Source: Treponema sp. | Lineage (GTDB): Bacteria; Spirochaetota; Spirochaetia; Treponematales; Breznakiellaceae | Length of the DNA stretch: 7,732 nt | NCBI GenBank assembly: GCA_031281855.1 | Contig: JAITEW010000321.1 | Coordinates: forward strand, 1 to 7,732 | Direction of reading: 5' to 3' | Shown: positions 1 to 5,400 of the stretch, one piece after another | Position numbering within the stretch: the first letter of the stretch is position 1 | Layout of the letters: each line of letters begins with the position of its first letter | Made by a program: the position numbers and the translations under genes | Notes under the pieces: generated by a model | Told to the model about the DNA's origin: nothing | Databases searched by the model: none | The model's input: the letters and a program-made list of their open reading frames with translations, nothing else

Positions 1-18
1 CCCCAATTGCCGGTCCGT

Positions 19-41
19 GGAGTTTTGCAGAGCAAAACTCC
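19..41. repeat. Perfect 10-bp inverted repeat with 3-nt loop
   Basis: The arms GGAGTTTTGC (19-28) and GCAAAACTCC (32-41) are perfectly complementary around a 3-nt loop. It lies just beyond the tRNA-Ser terminator on the minus strand. Neither strand has a T-run immediately after the stem, so it is not a classical terminator by itself. It shares the core AGTTTTG with the palindrome at 185-216 on the other side of the tRNA, which suggests a dispersed palindromic element. That last point is inference, since only one copy of each is visible here. Confidence 0.6.
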
Positions 42-43
42 AA

Positions 44-73
44 AACCAAAAAAACGCTCTGCGTTGTTTGGTT
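44..73 (-). terminator. Rho-independent terminator of tRNA-Ser
   Basis: Read on the minus strand, the sequence just after the tRNA 3' end forms AACGC-AGA-GCGTT followed by a run of T residues. The stem can be extended by AACC/GGTT pairing with a bulge and a mismatch. A G+C-containing stem followed by a T-run a few bases after a tRNA is what an intrinsic terminator for that tRNA should look like. Confidence 0.6.
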
Positions 74-75
74 AA

Positions 76-163
76 CGGAGCAGGGGGGCTTCGAACCCCC
101 GGTACCCGGTTAAGGTACGACGGTTTAGCAAACCGTTGGTTTCGGCCACTCACCCACCACTCC
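76..163 (-). tRNA. tRNA-Ser, anticodon GCU
   Basis: The minus strand gives a class II tRNA of 88 nt. The acceptor arms are GGAGTGG and CTGCTCC (7 pairs, two of them G-U), followed by discriminator G. The anticodon stem ACGGT/ACCGT closes the loop TTGCTAA with anticodon GCT, which reads AGC/AGU serine codons. A long variable arm (cgtaccttaaccgggtac) and the T arm GGGGG-TTCGAAG-CCCCC complete the cloverleaf. The long variable arm and G73 are both serine identity features. CCA is not encoded and must be added post-transcriptionally. Confidence 0.95.
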
Positions 164-184
164 AGCGCGACTTTTGCTATTTGA

Positions 185-216
185 GGCTGCTCAAAAACTT
201 CAGTTTTGGAACAGCC
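185..216. repeat. Imperfect palindromic element upstream of tRNA-Ser
   Basis: The arms at 185-199 and 202-216 begin and end with GGCTG/CAGCC and can pair at 13 of 15 positions around a 2-nt loop, with two internal mismatches. The element sits 22-53 nt upstream of the tRNA on the minus strand and just after the end of the coding remnant at 229. There is no T-run, so an intrinsic terminator is unlikely. Its size and compensated arms fit a REP-like or small MITE-like intergenic repeat, which is inference. Confidence 0.55.
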
Positions 217-228
217 ACTTTAGATTTA

Positions 229-479
229 TTACAATAAAACAGACTGAGGCTTGATGTCAAGGGCTATGATGGACTGGACGTTACCCTCGGGAAGCTCACA
301 AAAGTCAGACCGGTACAGCTTCAGCAATTTTACATTTACCCATCAGGCTCAGCTTCCATGACCACAAAGCCGATAAAGTCTTCCATCTTTGGAACACATA
401 CCGTATGCTCGTTCTCTCCTTCATTTATGTGTATCCGGGCTTGCAGGTAAAGATACCATGCATGCCTTTTCCCACTCCA
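229..479 (-). pseudogene. Decayed coding remnant, two frames, no recognised family
   Basis: The minus strand carries two abutting protein-like reading segments. The first is open from 479 down to a TAA at 336-338 and contains INEGENEHTVCVPKMEDFIG. The second runs in the -1 frame from a TGG at 342 to tandem stops at 226-231 and contains LYRSDFCELPEGNVQSI. Joining them needs one frameshift near 336-345. Neither has a convincing start or ribosome binding site, and the first segment overlaps the last 59 nt of the J-protein gene in another frame. I do not recognise the family. It could be the tail of a gene truncated when the J-protein gene end was rearranged, or chance open frames. The remainder of the spacer up to 420 shows nothing else. 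Confidence 0.3.
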
Positions 480-1275
480 CTATTTCCCTATAAGCTTCCT
501 CAATGGCGATGAAAGCCCTGGCGGCGATTTCCCGCTGTTCTTCGTTCAGGGCCTGGAGGCTGTCGGGGTGAAACTGGGCCGCCAGTTTCCGGAAGTGGGA
601 TTTGACTTCCCTAAGAGGCGTCCCAGGCGGGAGATCCAGGATTTTCCAGGGCGCTGTTTTCCCGCTGCCTCCGCTGTCTTCTTCCCTGCGGACTTTGAAA
701 GAAGGGTCCAGGATGCCGCAGATTTGTTCCGCCAGGTTCCGGGCCTTTTCATCAGGCGCCAGGCTGTAAAGGCTTTGGGCCGTAAAGGGGAGGTCCCCGC
801 GGGTTTTCCGTCTGGAAGCCAGGCTTTCAGCCAGGAGGTCCGGATTCAGGGTTTCCCGCCTGGACCGCGCCAGACGGCAGAAATGCTCGATAAGGGAACG
901 ATCCGCATTAGGTCCCGGAAAGCTGACCTTGGCCATACGTATGGTCTGTTCAAGCCCGGCTTCCCCGTTTCCGCTGCCGGATTCGGCGTCTGTACCGGAA
1001 ATAAGAACGCCCAGGGCGCACCACGCGGCCAGCCCCGGTTCCCCTTCGTAAAAATCCGTTTTTCCGGGATTATCGTAATAACCTATTACTTCGCGGTCGC
1101 TGCGGAACTGGCTGAAGAGTTCCCTCACCATGGCTCCCAGAATGAGCCCGATAACAAGTCCCGGCAAGCCGCCAAGGAGCCCGATAAAACCCCCGATGAG
1201 AGAGCCCCCAAGGACCCTAAGCCAAGGAGGGCAGGAACGTATCAGGCGTTTAATGCTGTTCAGTCCCGGGAACAT
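421..1275 (-). CDS. DjlA-like membrane-anchored J-domain co-chaperone
   Basis: This 284-aa protein has the DjlA domain order. Residues 20-50 form a glycine-rich hydrophobic segment with GxxxG-type spacing, a likely membrane anchor. Residues 75-195 are a helical region with divergent TerB-like spacing. Residues 208-268 are a C-terminal J domain with HPD intact at 236-238, inside FRKLAAQFHPDSL. In the DjlA family the J domain faces the cytoplasm and stimulates DnaK ATPase at the membrane. The ATG is 6 nt after the stop of the upstream membrane protein, with only a weak Shine-Dalgarno, so translational coupling is likely. The tail after residue 270 (MVSLPASPDTHK) does not look like J-domain sequence and lies where the remnant at 229-479 begins, so the native C-terminus may have been altered. 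The J domain is certain; the TerB assignment is tentative. Confidence 0.85.
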   Translation of the reverse strand: MFPGLNSIKRLIRSCPPWLRVLGGSLIGGFIGLLGGLPGLVIGLILGAMVRELFSQFRSDREVIGYYDNPGKTDFYEGEPGLAAWCALGVLISGTDAESGSGNGEAGLEQTIRMAKVSFPGPNADRSLIEHFCRLARSRRETLNPDLLAESLASRRKTRGDLPFTAQSLYSLAPDEKARNLAEQICGILDPSFKVRREEDSGGSGKTAPWKILDLPPGTPLREVKSHFRKLAAQFHPDSLQALNEEQREIAARAFIAIEEAYREIVEWEKACMVSLPASPDTHK

Positions 1276-1281
1276 TCCGTT

Positions 1282-3042
1282 TTAACCATGCTGGGCCGCA
1301 AGAAGAATCAGCGAAAGGATGAAAAAGACGAGCACCCCTGCGGCAAAGGCGGCGATCCCCAGGGTGAACCCAAAAGTGATAACCGTCCAGATTCCCAGGT
1401 TGTTGAGGCAGCTCCGGTAAAAATGCACGGCTCCGTTAAATACCACAGGCAGTACCACCATCATAGGGATGCCCAGGTACCTGGGCCGCTTCAGGGCCCG
1501 GTAACGCCAGGCTATAACCAGAACCAGTACCTCTATGGGCAGAAAAACCGCAGGCTCCGCAAAACGGCGGATAATTTCGGCCTCCAGTACCTGGGGCAGG
1601 TAACCGTAATTCCCTGCTATCCGTGAAGCGGCGATAAGGCTGCTTACAGAGAGGTTTTCCGGTCCCAGGCGCAGATCCGACAGAAGGAGAAAATCATCCC
1701 AACTAAGGGGAAAACTTATCTGGACGCCTTGAGGTGCGTTTTCCCCCAGGCTTTGGACCAGGGGTTCCCAGCGCTTTGTTCCGTCTGTCCGGTCCAGGGC
1801 GCGCATAAGGACCGATATTCTGGGACCTGAGTCCAGGGAGAAGGGCAGTATTTTCACGTAAAGGGCTTCCGTGCGCCATGCGGGCCTTCCGTCCCGGTCA
1901 AAAGCCAGGATTTCGGCCCCTGTGCCGTAGGCCGAATCGGACAGGAGCGAAAGGGAAGAAAGGCGCATGACCGCCCTGCCTGACCCCAGGGGCAGGGAGA
2001 AAACAGGGTTTGTATAAATTTTCCCTATCGACAGTTCCATCTCGTCGGTAAAGAAGGCTGCCTGGGTAGTTCCCTGTTCGCTTACAGAAAGGTATTTTGC
2101 GATATCAGGGTCCTCAGGGGTAAGGCTCAGGAGTTCAAGGAAGATGTAATACGCAGGGATCCAGTCTTCGCCTATCAGGGCCTCGTACCCGTCCCGTTTG
2201 AGACGGTAGATCCGGTAAGCCCGGCTTTCCCGTGAATTGGGTTCCAGGGAGTTTACGGCGTTCCAGGCCCGGCTTGCGAGCCTGGCCGCAACGCTTATCT
2301 CGGCGCTTCCCTCAGCGGCCAGGCGGCTTCCCAGTGAGGCCAGCCAATGGGCATCGTAGTAGCGTTCTTCGTCTAACGCGGTTTCGGCCATGACCAGGGC
2401 TTCCGCGGCGCTCAGGGGCCGCTGGTCCGGCAGGCCGGGCCGCAGGGAAGCCGCGCCGCCAGGCGTTCTTTCAGGGCGCATTTGGGCAAGCCGCGCCTCT
2501 TCTGTCCTGATGGAAGATTCGGTCCTTAGTTTTTCGATATCAGGCCCCTGGGGCCATATTCGTTCGCAGATCGCCACCAGCCGGGCGGTTTCGTTCCATT
2601 CACCCAGATCCGCGTGGACCTGGGCCTGTTCCTTTGCCAGCAGGTAAAGCCCCCCCTGGTAGCGCAGGCCCGCTTCGTAATTCCTGGCAGCCGGAAGGGC
2701 CAGAAAAAAAAGGGCCCCGTAAATCCCTGCCGCGGCTATGGAAATCAGGATAGGGGACCTGAGGGACTGGAGGAATTTCGGCGAAAAAGCCGTAAATTTT
2801 TCCTGGCGCCCGGTTTTGAGTCCGAAAGGAAGAGCCAAACCCGAAAGGGCGAGAGCCGGGAAAAGGCCGAACAGATCTATGGCGCCTTGCAGAAAACGCC
2901 AGTTGACGGAAAAACGGGCCAGCGGCGGGGCTTCGCCGGGAAATATCAGCCTGAAACCCATGATAAGCAGGCTTGCGGTAATCATATAGATGATAAAGAT
3001 GCCTGTAGCGGAGAAGAACTTTTCCTTGTCCAGTTTAATCAT
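1282..3042 (-). CDS. Polytopic membrane protein, LptF/LptG-like plan with TPR-like insert
   Basis: This is a 586-aa inner-membrane protein. Three hydrophobic segments (about 11-34, 53-75, 97-118) precede a large extracytoplasmic region (about 120-495), and three follow (about 498-514, 522-541, 550-583). Residues 130-320 are alanine-rich helical hairpins with TPR-like spacing. Residues 335-455 look beta-rich (e.g. AEILAFDRDGRPAWRTEALY). Then comes PENLSVSSLIAASRIAG (461-477) and RRFAEP (492-497) entering the fourth TM. This resembles the LptG ectodomain exit (P-x-x-LS-x-x-L ... R-x-x-x-P) and its 3+3 TM plan, but LptF/G are about 360 aa, so the helical region would be an insertion. LptF/G move lipopolysaccharide from the inner membrane; the substrate here is unknown. 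The ATG overlaps the upstream stop by 1 nt (TAATG), behind AAGGAG and a G-run. It could instead be an unrelated spirochaete-specific protein. Confidence 0.8.
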   Translation of the reverse strand: MIKLDKEKFFSATGIFIIYMITASLLIMGFRLIFPGEAPPLARFSVNWRFLQGAIDLFGLFPALALSGLALPFGLKTGRQEKFTAFSPKFLQSLRSPILISIAAAGIYGALFFLALPAARNYEAGLRYQGGLYLLAKEQAQVHADLGEWNETARLVAICERIWPQGPDIEKLRTESSIRTEEARLAQMRPERTPGGAASLRPGLPDQRPLSAAEALVMAETALDEERYYDAHWLASLGSRLAAEGSAEISVAARLASRAWNAVNSLEPNSRESRAYRIYRLKRDGYEALIGEDWIPAYYIFLELLSLTPEDPDIAKYLSVSEQGTTQAAFFTDEMELSIGKIYTNPVFSLPLGSGRAVMRLSSLSLLSDSAYGTGAEILAFDRDGRPAWRTEALYVKILPFSLDSGPRISVLMRALDRTDGTKRWEPLVQSLGENAPQGVQISFPLSWDDFLLLSDLRLGPENLSVSSLIAASRIAGNYGYLPQVLEAEIIRRFAEPAVFLPIEVLVLVIAWRYRALKRPRYLGIPMMVVLPVVFNGAVHFYRSCLNNLGIWTVITFGFTLGIAAFAAGVLVFFILSLILLAAQHG

Positions 3043-3941
3043 TACTCCCCCCCTCTCCTTGCAAGACAGGCCAGCAGGGTATAGAGGATAACCAGGGCTC
3101 CGAGGACGCAGAAGACCAGGGGGGTAATAAACAGGGCAGGCAGACCCTTACCCAGGAATGATCCCAACAGGGCCGCTGTTTCCTTCGAATTCAGAAAGGT
3201 CTCCAAAGCAAGGATACCCCTGAAAGCCAGGGCTCCGAGGAATAGATTCGTCAAAGGCCAGTTGCTTAGATCCAGAAGGAAACGGAGGCTTGCGAGGAAA
3301 AAAATAAGCGCCCCGGCGTACACGCAAAAGAAGGGCAGCCCTTCTTCCAGCCTGCTATCCAGTTCCCTGGCGCTGAGCGTAAGGTCGATGAATATGCTTT
3401 GGATGAACCAGGGGGTCTCATCCCTGAAAGGCAGGCTTGGGAGGGCAAGAACCGAATTGTTCGGGCCCCGAGGAACTTCCTGGTAAAGCAGGGGCTGGCC
3501 GGGAAACGCCGTAACCCTGGGGCCCTGGTTCCCCTCTTTAAGGAGCACCATAACGGTACCGCCTCGTGAAAGGATAAGCCCCGGCCTTCCCCTTACCGCC
3601 GGGCTGGCGTCAAGAACAAAATTCACCCCCTGGATCTGCCGTATTCCCAGGGAAAACCCCAGTACAAAGACCGTTGAAAGAACAAATACCCCCAGTATTG
3701 AAAGGGATACAGCCATTTTCCGCCTTCCGGCGTAACTTAACGTCAAAAGTATGGAAAAGTACAGCGCCGCAGGAAGGGCTCTTTTAAGAGCTGCGATGAA
3801 ATTTGCCGACTGCTCCGGCTCCAGGGGCATTATCCGGGCCGTATCAATCCACAGGCCCAGAAACCGGAGCAGAACCGAGGCCAGGAAAACCACTGTAAAA
3901 CAAATACTGAAAAAAAGCGCAAGCCGGGCCAGGTTTTTCAT
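3042..3941 (-). CDS. Polytopic membrane protein, putative partner of the 586-aa protein
   Basis: This 299-aa integral membrane protein has hydrophobic segments at about 6-29, 55-72 and 76-99, an extracytoplasmic domain at about 100-203, then segments at about 204-225, 229-248 and 267-293. The 3+3 plan matches the following gene. The motif TLSARELDSRLEEG (188-201) occupies the same place before the fourth TM as PENLSVSSL in the neighbour and as the LS-x-x-EL stretch of LptF/LptG. I infer a shorter paralogue forming a heterodimer, as LptF and LptG do; sequence identity is too low to prove it by eye. It starts the operon. ATG at 3941 follows AGGGA at good distance. Its last codons contain a G7 run overlapping the downstream start. 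Confidence 0.75.
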   Translation of the reverse strand: MKNLARLALFFSICFTVVFLASVLLRFLGLWIDTARIMPLEPEQSANFIAALKRALPAALYFSILLTLSYAGRRKMAVSLSILGVFVLSTVFVLGFSLGIRQIQGVNFVLDASPAVRGRPGLILSRGGTVMVLLKEGNQGPRVTAFPGQPLLYQEVPRGPNNSVLALPSLPFRDETPWFIQSIFIDLTLSARELDSRLEEGLPFFCVYAGALIFFLASLRFLLDLSNWPLTNLFLGALAFRGILALETFLNSKETAALLGSFLGKGLPALFITPLVFCVLGALVILYTLLACLARRGGE

Positions 3942-3959
3942 CTTTTTCCCTATATAGTT

Positions 3960-3988
3960 AGGATACTATGGGAATACGCCTCATGCAA
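3960..3988 (-). promoter_or_regulatory. Possible promoter of the membrane-protein/J-protein operon
   Basis: On the minus strand TTGCAT (3988-3983) and TATCCT (3965-3960) are separated by 17 nt, each matching 4 of 6 consensus bases. The predicted transcript would start about 12 nt before the start codon of the 299-aa gene, just including its AGGGA ribosome binding site. A perfect TATAAT also exists further upstream (4131-4126, minus) but lacks a credible -35. Either could serve; the choice is uncertain. Confidence 0.3.
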
Positions 3989-4008
3989 GATAGAAAATTA
4001 CTAACAAG

Positions 4009-4017
4009 TTATCCACA
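4009..4017 (+). promoter_or_regulatory. DnaA box 1 (TTATCCACA)
   Basis: This is a perfect consensus DnaA 9-mer. It is part of a 15-bp sequence AACAAGTTATCCACA (4003-4017) repeated exactly at 4216-4230. It lies about 70 nt upstream of the 299-aa gene start and about 20 nt upstream of the candidate -35, a place from which DnaA could control that operon. Confidence 0.65.
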
Positions 4018-4080
4018 TTTAATACCCAGCTATAGTCTCTGGCGTTTATAAAAAACTATACCATCTGATCCGGCATTTTT

Positions 4081-4100
4081 AGTAAATTCACTAATTTACT
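4081..4100. repeat. Perfect 8-bp A+T palindrome
   Basis: AGTAAATT (4081-4088) and AATTTACT (4093-4100) are perfect inverted repeats around CACT. The element lies between the two DnaA boxes. It may be an operator for a dimeric regulator or part of a duplex-unwinding region; the sequence does not tell which. Confidence 0.5.
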
Positions 4101-4104
4101 GCTG

Positions 4105-4129
4105 TAATTCTTTATCCTATAAGGAATTA
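4105..4129. repeat. 11-bp A+T inverted repeat, one mismatch
   Basis: The arms TAATTCTTTAT (4105-4115) and ATAAGGAATTA (4119-4129) pair at 10 of 11 positions around CCT, the exception being a G-T wobble. It begins four bases after the palindrome at 4081-4100. It overlaps a perfect minus-strand TATAAT (4131-4126), so it could be an operator at a -10 element. Confidence 0.5.
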
Positions 4130-4221
4130 TAAAAGCACGGAAATAAACCGCCTTGTATGATGAAAACCGCTTATATATCAAAAGTGATACTTACCTGGCC
4201 GTTCCTGGGGATGTCAACAAG

Positions 4222-4230
4222 TTATCCACA
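4222..4230 (+). promoter_or_regulatory. DnaA box 2 (TTATCCACA)
   Basis: This is a second perfect consensus DnaA 9-mer in the same orientation, with the same six bases AACAAG before it, 213 bp from box 1 (about 20 helical turns). It sits 36 nt downstream of the pspA stop codon. On the minus strand it abuts a TTGACA hexamer (4218-4213) that has no matching -10. Confidence 0.65.
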
Positions 4231-4266
4231 GATCATGCACAGTTTCCGGCGCCGGTGTTTGCGCGC

Positions 4267-4974
4267 TTATTTGCCGGTTTCCCCGGAGGTCCCCGGGAGG
4301 GACTTCATCTTTTCCTTGAGTCCCTGGAGCAGGAGGTCCGCGGAGCTGTCGGATTTTTCCAGTTCAGCGAAGCGTTTTTCCAGGCTGGCGTTGGCGCTGA
4401 GATCTTCCAGTTCCTTGGAGGCGTCGGCCTGGGCTTCCATCTGGTCTACCTTAGCGGCCATGCGGTCAAAGGCGTCAAAAGCGCTGCGGTTCCCTGATAC
4501 GCTGGAGATGGTATCTTGAATTTTTTGCTGCGCTTCGGCCCGTTTTGCCCTGGCGATAAGGAGGTTTTTCTTCCGCTGGGCTTCTTCGATTTTTTTCTGG
4601 AGTTCCCTGAGGGATTCTTTTAGCTGATCCACCGACGCTTTCTGGGATTCCCACTGTTTCCGGTATTCGCCTGCCGCTTTATCGTATTCCTGCTTTCTAA
4701 GGAGGGCTTCTTTGGCGAGGTCGTCTTTTCCTGCCTGAACCGCCATCATGGCTTTGCGTTCCCAGTCCTGGGCCTGGGCTTCCTGGTTAGCTGTTTCCCG
4801 TTCCAGCTTCTTTTCGTCCGCAATGGCCATAGCCACCGCTTTTTTGGATTCAATGAGCTGTTCGTTCATGTCAATAAGAAGCTGGTTAAGCATCTTTTCA
4901 GGCTTTTCAGCCTTGCTGATCATATCGTTCACATTGGAGGAGACCAGGGTTTTAAGACGTGAAAATATTCCCAT
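4267..4974 (-). CDS. pspA: PspA/IM30 (Vipp1-like) membrane-stress protein
   Basis: This 235-aa protein is PspA-family from end to end. The amphipathic helix MGIFSRLKTLVSSNVNDMIS (1-20) binds membrane, the family motif AEKPEKMLNQLLIDMNEQL (22-40) follows, and residues 40-150 form a long heptad-rich coiled-coil hairpin. Helices continue to about 225. PspA/IM30 are ESCRT-III-fold proteins that polymerise on the cytoplasmic face of the inner membrane and repair or stabilise it under stress. A strong AGGAGGG lies 8 nt before the ATG, so high expression is likely. It is the last gene of the STAS-YbjN-PspA operon, 17 nt after the YbjN gene. No pspF, pspB or pspC is present in the window, so control must differ from the E. 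coli Psp system. Confidence 0.93.
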   Translation of the reverse strand: MGIFSRLKTLVSSNVNDMISKAEKPEKMLNQLLIDMNEQLIESKKAVAMAIADEKKLERETANQEAQAQDWERKAMMAVQAGKDDLAKEALLRKQEYDKAAGEYRKQWESQKASVDQLKESLRELQKKIEEAQRKKNLLIARAKRAEAQQKIQDTISSVSGNRSAFDAFDRMAAKVDQMEAQADASKELEDLSANASLEKRFAELEKSDSSADLLLQGLKEKMKSLPGTSGETGK

Positions 4975-4982
4975 TTACAGAG

Positions 4983-4989
4983 CCCTCCT
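4983..4989 (-). promoter_or_regulatory. Strong ribosome binding site of pspA
   Basis: AGGAGGG on the minus strand is the strongest Shine-Dalgarno match in the window. It is 8 nt from the pspA ATG and lies inside the 17-nt gap after the YbjN gene. It suggests that PspA is made in excess over the two proteins encoded upstream. Confidence 0.8.
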
Positions 4990-4991
4990 AA

Positions 4992-5375
4992 TTACTTGTT
5001 CCGGTAGCCTGACAAGACAGGATAATGCTGGGCCAGCGCAAGGCTAAAGGCGTCAAGAGTGGCCCTGAATTCAGAATAATCCATCGTATCGTATTCCAGG
5101 GTATCGACAAGGATGATTTTATCCCCTTCAAGGCCATAAGCGCCGTGAATAAGATCTTTTGCGTTCAGTTCCAGGAGTTTAGCGAAGAATTCTTCCCGTT
5201 TTGCCTTAGGCGTATCCATCACCTGGACGCGCACAATCACCAGAGGGTCGGAATAGATCACCGCTACTTCTTCCAAACCGTGTTCCGGGTCTTCCAGGAG
5301 CCAGAAATTCCGCTCTACCTCCCGGTACGTATACATAAGATCGATTAAGAACTGTTCTATTTTGCTTTCTGCCAC
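4992..5375 (-). CDS. YbjN-like (type III secretion chaperone fold) protein
   Basis: This 127-aa soluble protein matches the YbjN domain pattern across nearly its whole length. A hydrophobic strand region (VIYSDPLVIVRVQVMD) is followed by KREEFFAKLLELNAKDLIHG, then GDKIILVDTLEYDTMDYSEF and a C-terminal helix ending LALAQHYPVL. The (L/F)LELN-x6-G motif and the alternation of strands and helices are characteristic. YbjN proteins share the fold of type III secretion chaperones and are associated with stress and motility regulation, but their biochemical role is unclear. The start is GTG behind a modest AGG about 9 nt away; the first internal ATG (residue 14) has no ribosome binding site and would cut the first helix. 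It lies between the STAS gene (25-nt gap) and pspA (17-nt gap), suggesting a partner or adaptor of PspA. Confidence 0.8.
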   Translation of the reverse strand: MAESKIEQFLIDLMYTYREVERNFWLLEDPEHGLEEVAVIYSDPLVIVRVQVMDTPKAKREEFFAKLLELNAKDLIHGAYGLEGDKIILVDTLEYDTMDYSEFRATLDAFSLALAQHYPVLSGYRNK

Positions 5376-5400
5376 GCTACTTTACCTGTTTGTTCACGGC

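Larger units (their letters stand above)
3942..4266. other. A+T-rich intergenic region between two operons
   Basis: This 325-nt spacer separates two operons transcribed in the same (minus) direction. It holds two perfect DnaA boxes, two A+T-rich palindromes between them, a perfect GC palindrome CCGGCGCCGG (4248-4257) just after pspA, and a small TATCA/TGATA hairpin (4176-4189). No convincing intrinsic terminator for pspA is visible. No coding sequence is credible; plus-strand open frames here run into the antisense of pspA. The A+T content with paired DnaA boxes resembles an origin or a DnaA-controlled promoter region, but there is no dnaA, dnaN or gyrB nearby and no change of gene orientation. 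Confidence 0.7.

Noticed and set aside
19..41. Intrinsic terminator at the 10-bp inverted repeat
   Set aside because: No T-run follows the stem on either strand. The structure at 44-73 is the better terminator for the tRNA.
185..479. Toxin-antitoxin (HicA/HicB-like) module in the spacer after the tRNA
   Set aside because: Short stretches looked suggestive, but no start codon with a ribosome binding site and no family motif could be found in any frame.
568..1626. Long plus-strand open frame of 352 codons
   Set aside because: It is antisense to the J-protein and the membrane protein, is rich in Arg/Pro/Gly/Gln from reverse-strand codon bias, and has no recognisable domain. The minus-strand frames carry clear domains and TM segments.
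4195..4218. Minus-strand TTGACA next to DnaA box 2 as a promoter
   Set aside because: At spacings of 16-19 nt the hexamers found match TATAAT poorly, so there is no usable -10.
3942..4266. Calling the spacer a confirmed oriC
   Set aside because: Only two perfect DnaA boxes are present, no replication genes adjoin, and gene orientation does not change across it. It is kept as a hypothesis only.
4153..4519. Two plus-strand open frames starting in the spacer before pspA
   Set aside because: Both run almost wholly antisense to pspA, overlap each other in different frames, and lack a ribosome binding site or domain.
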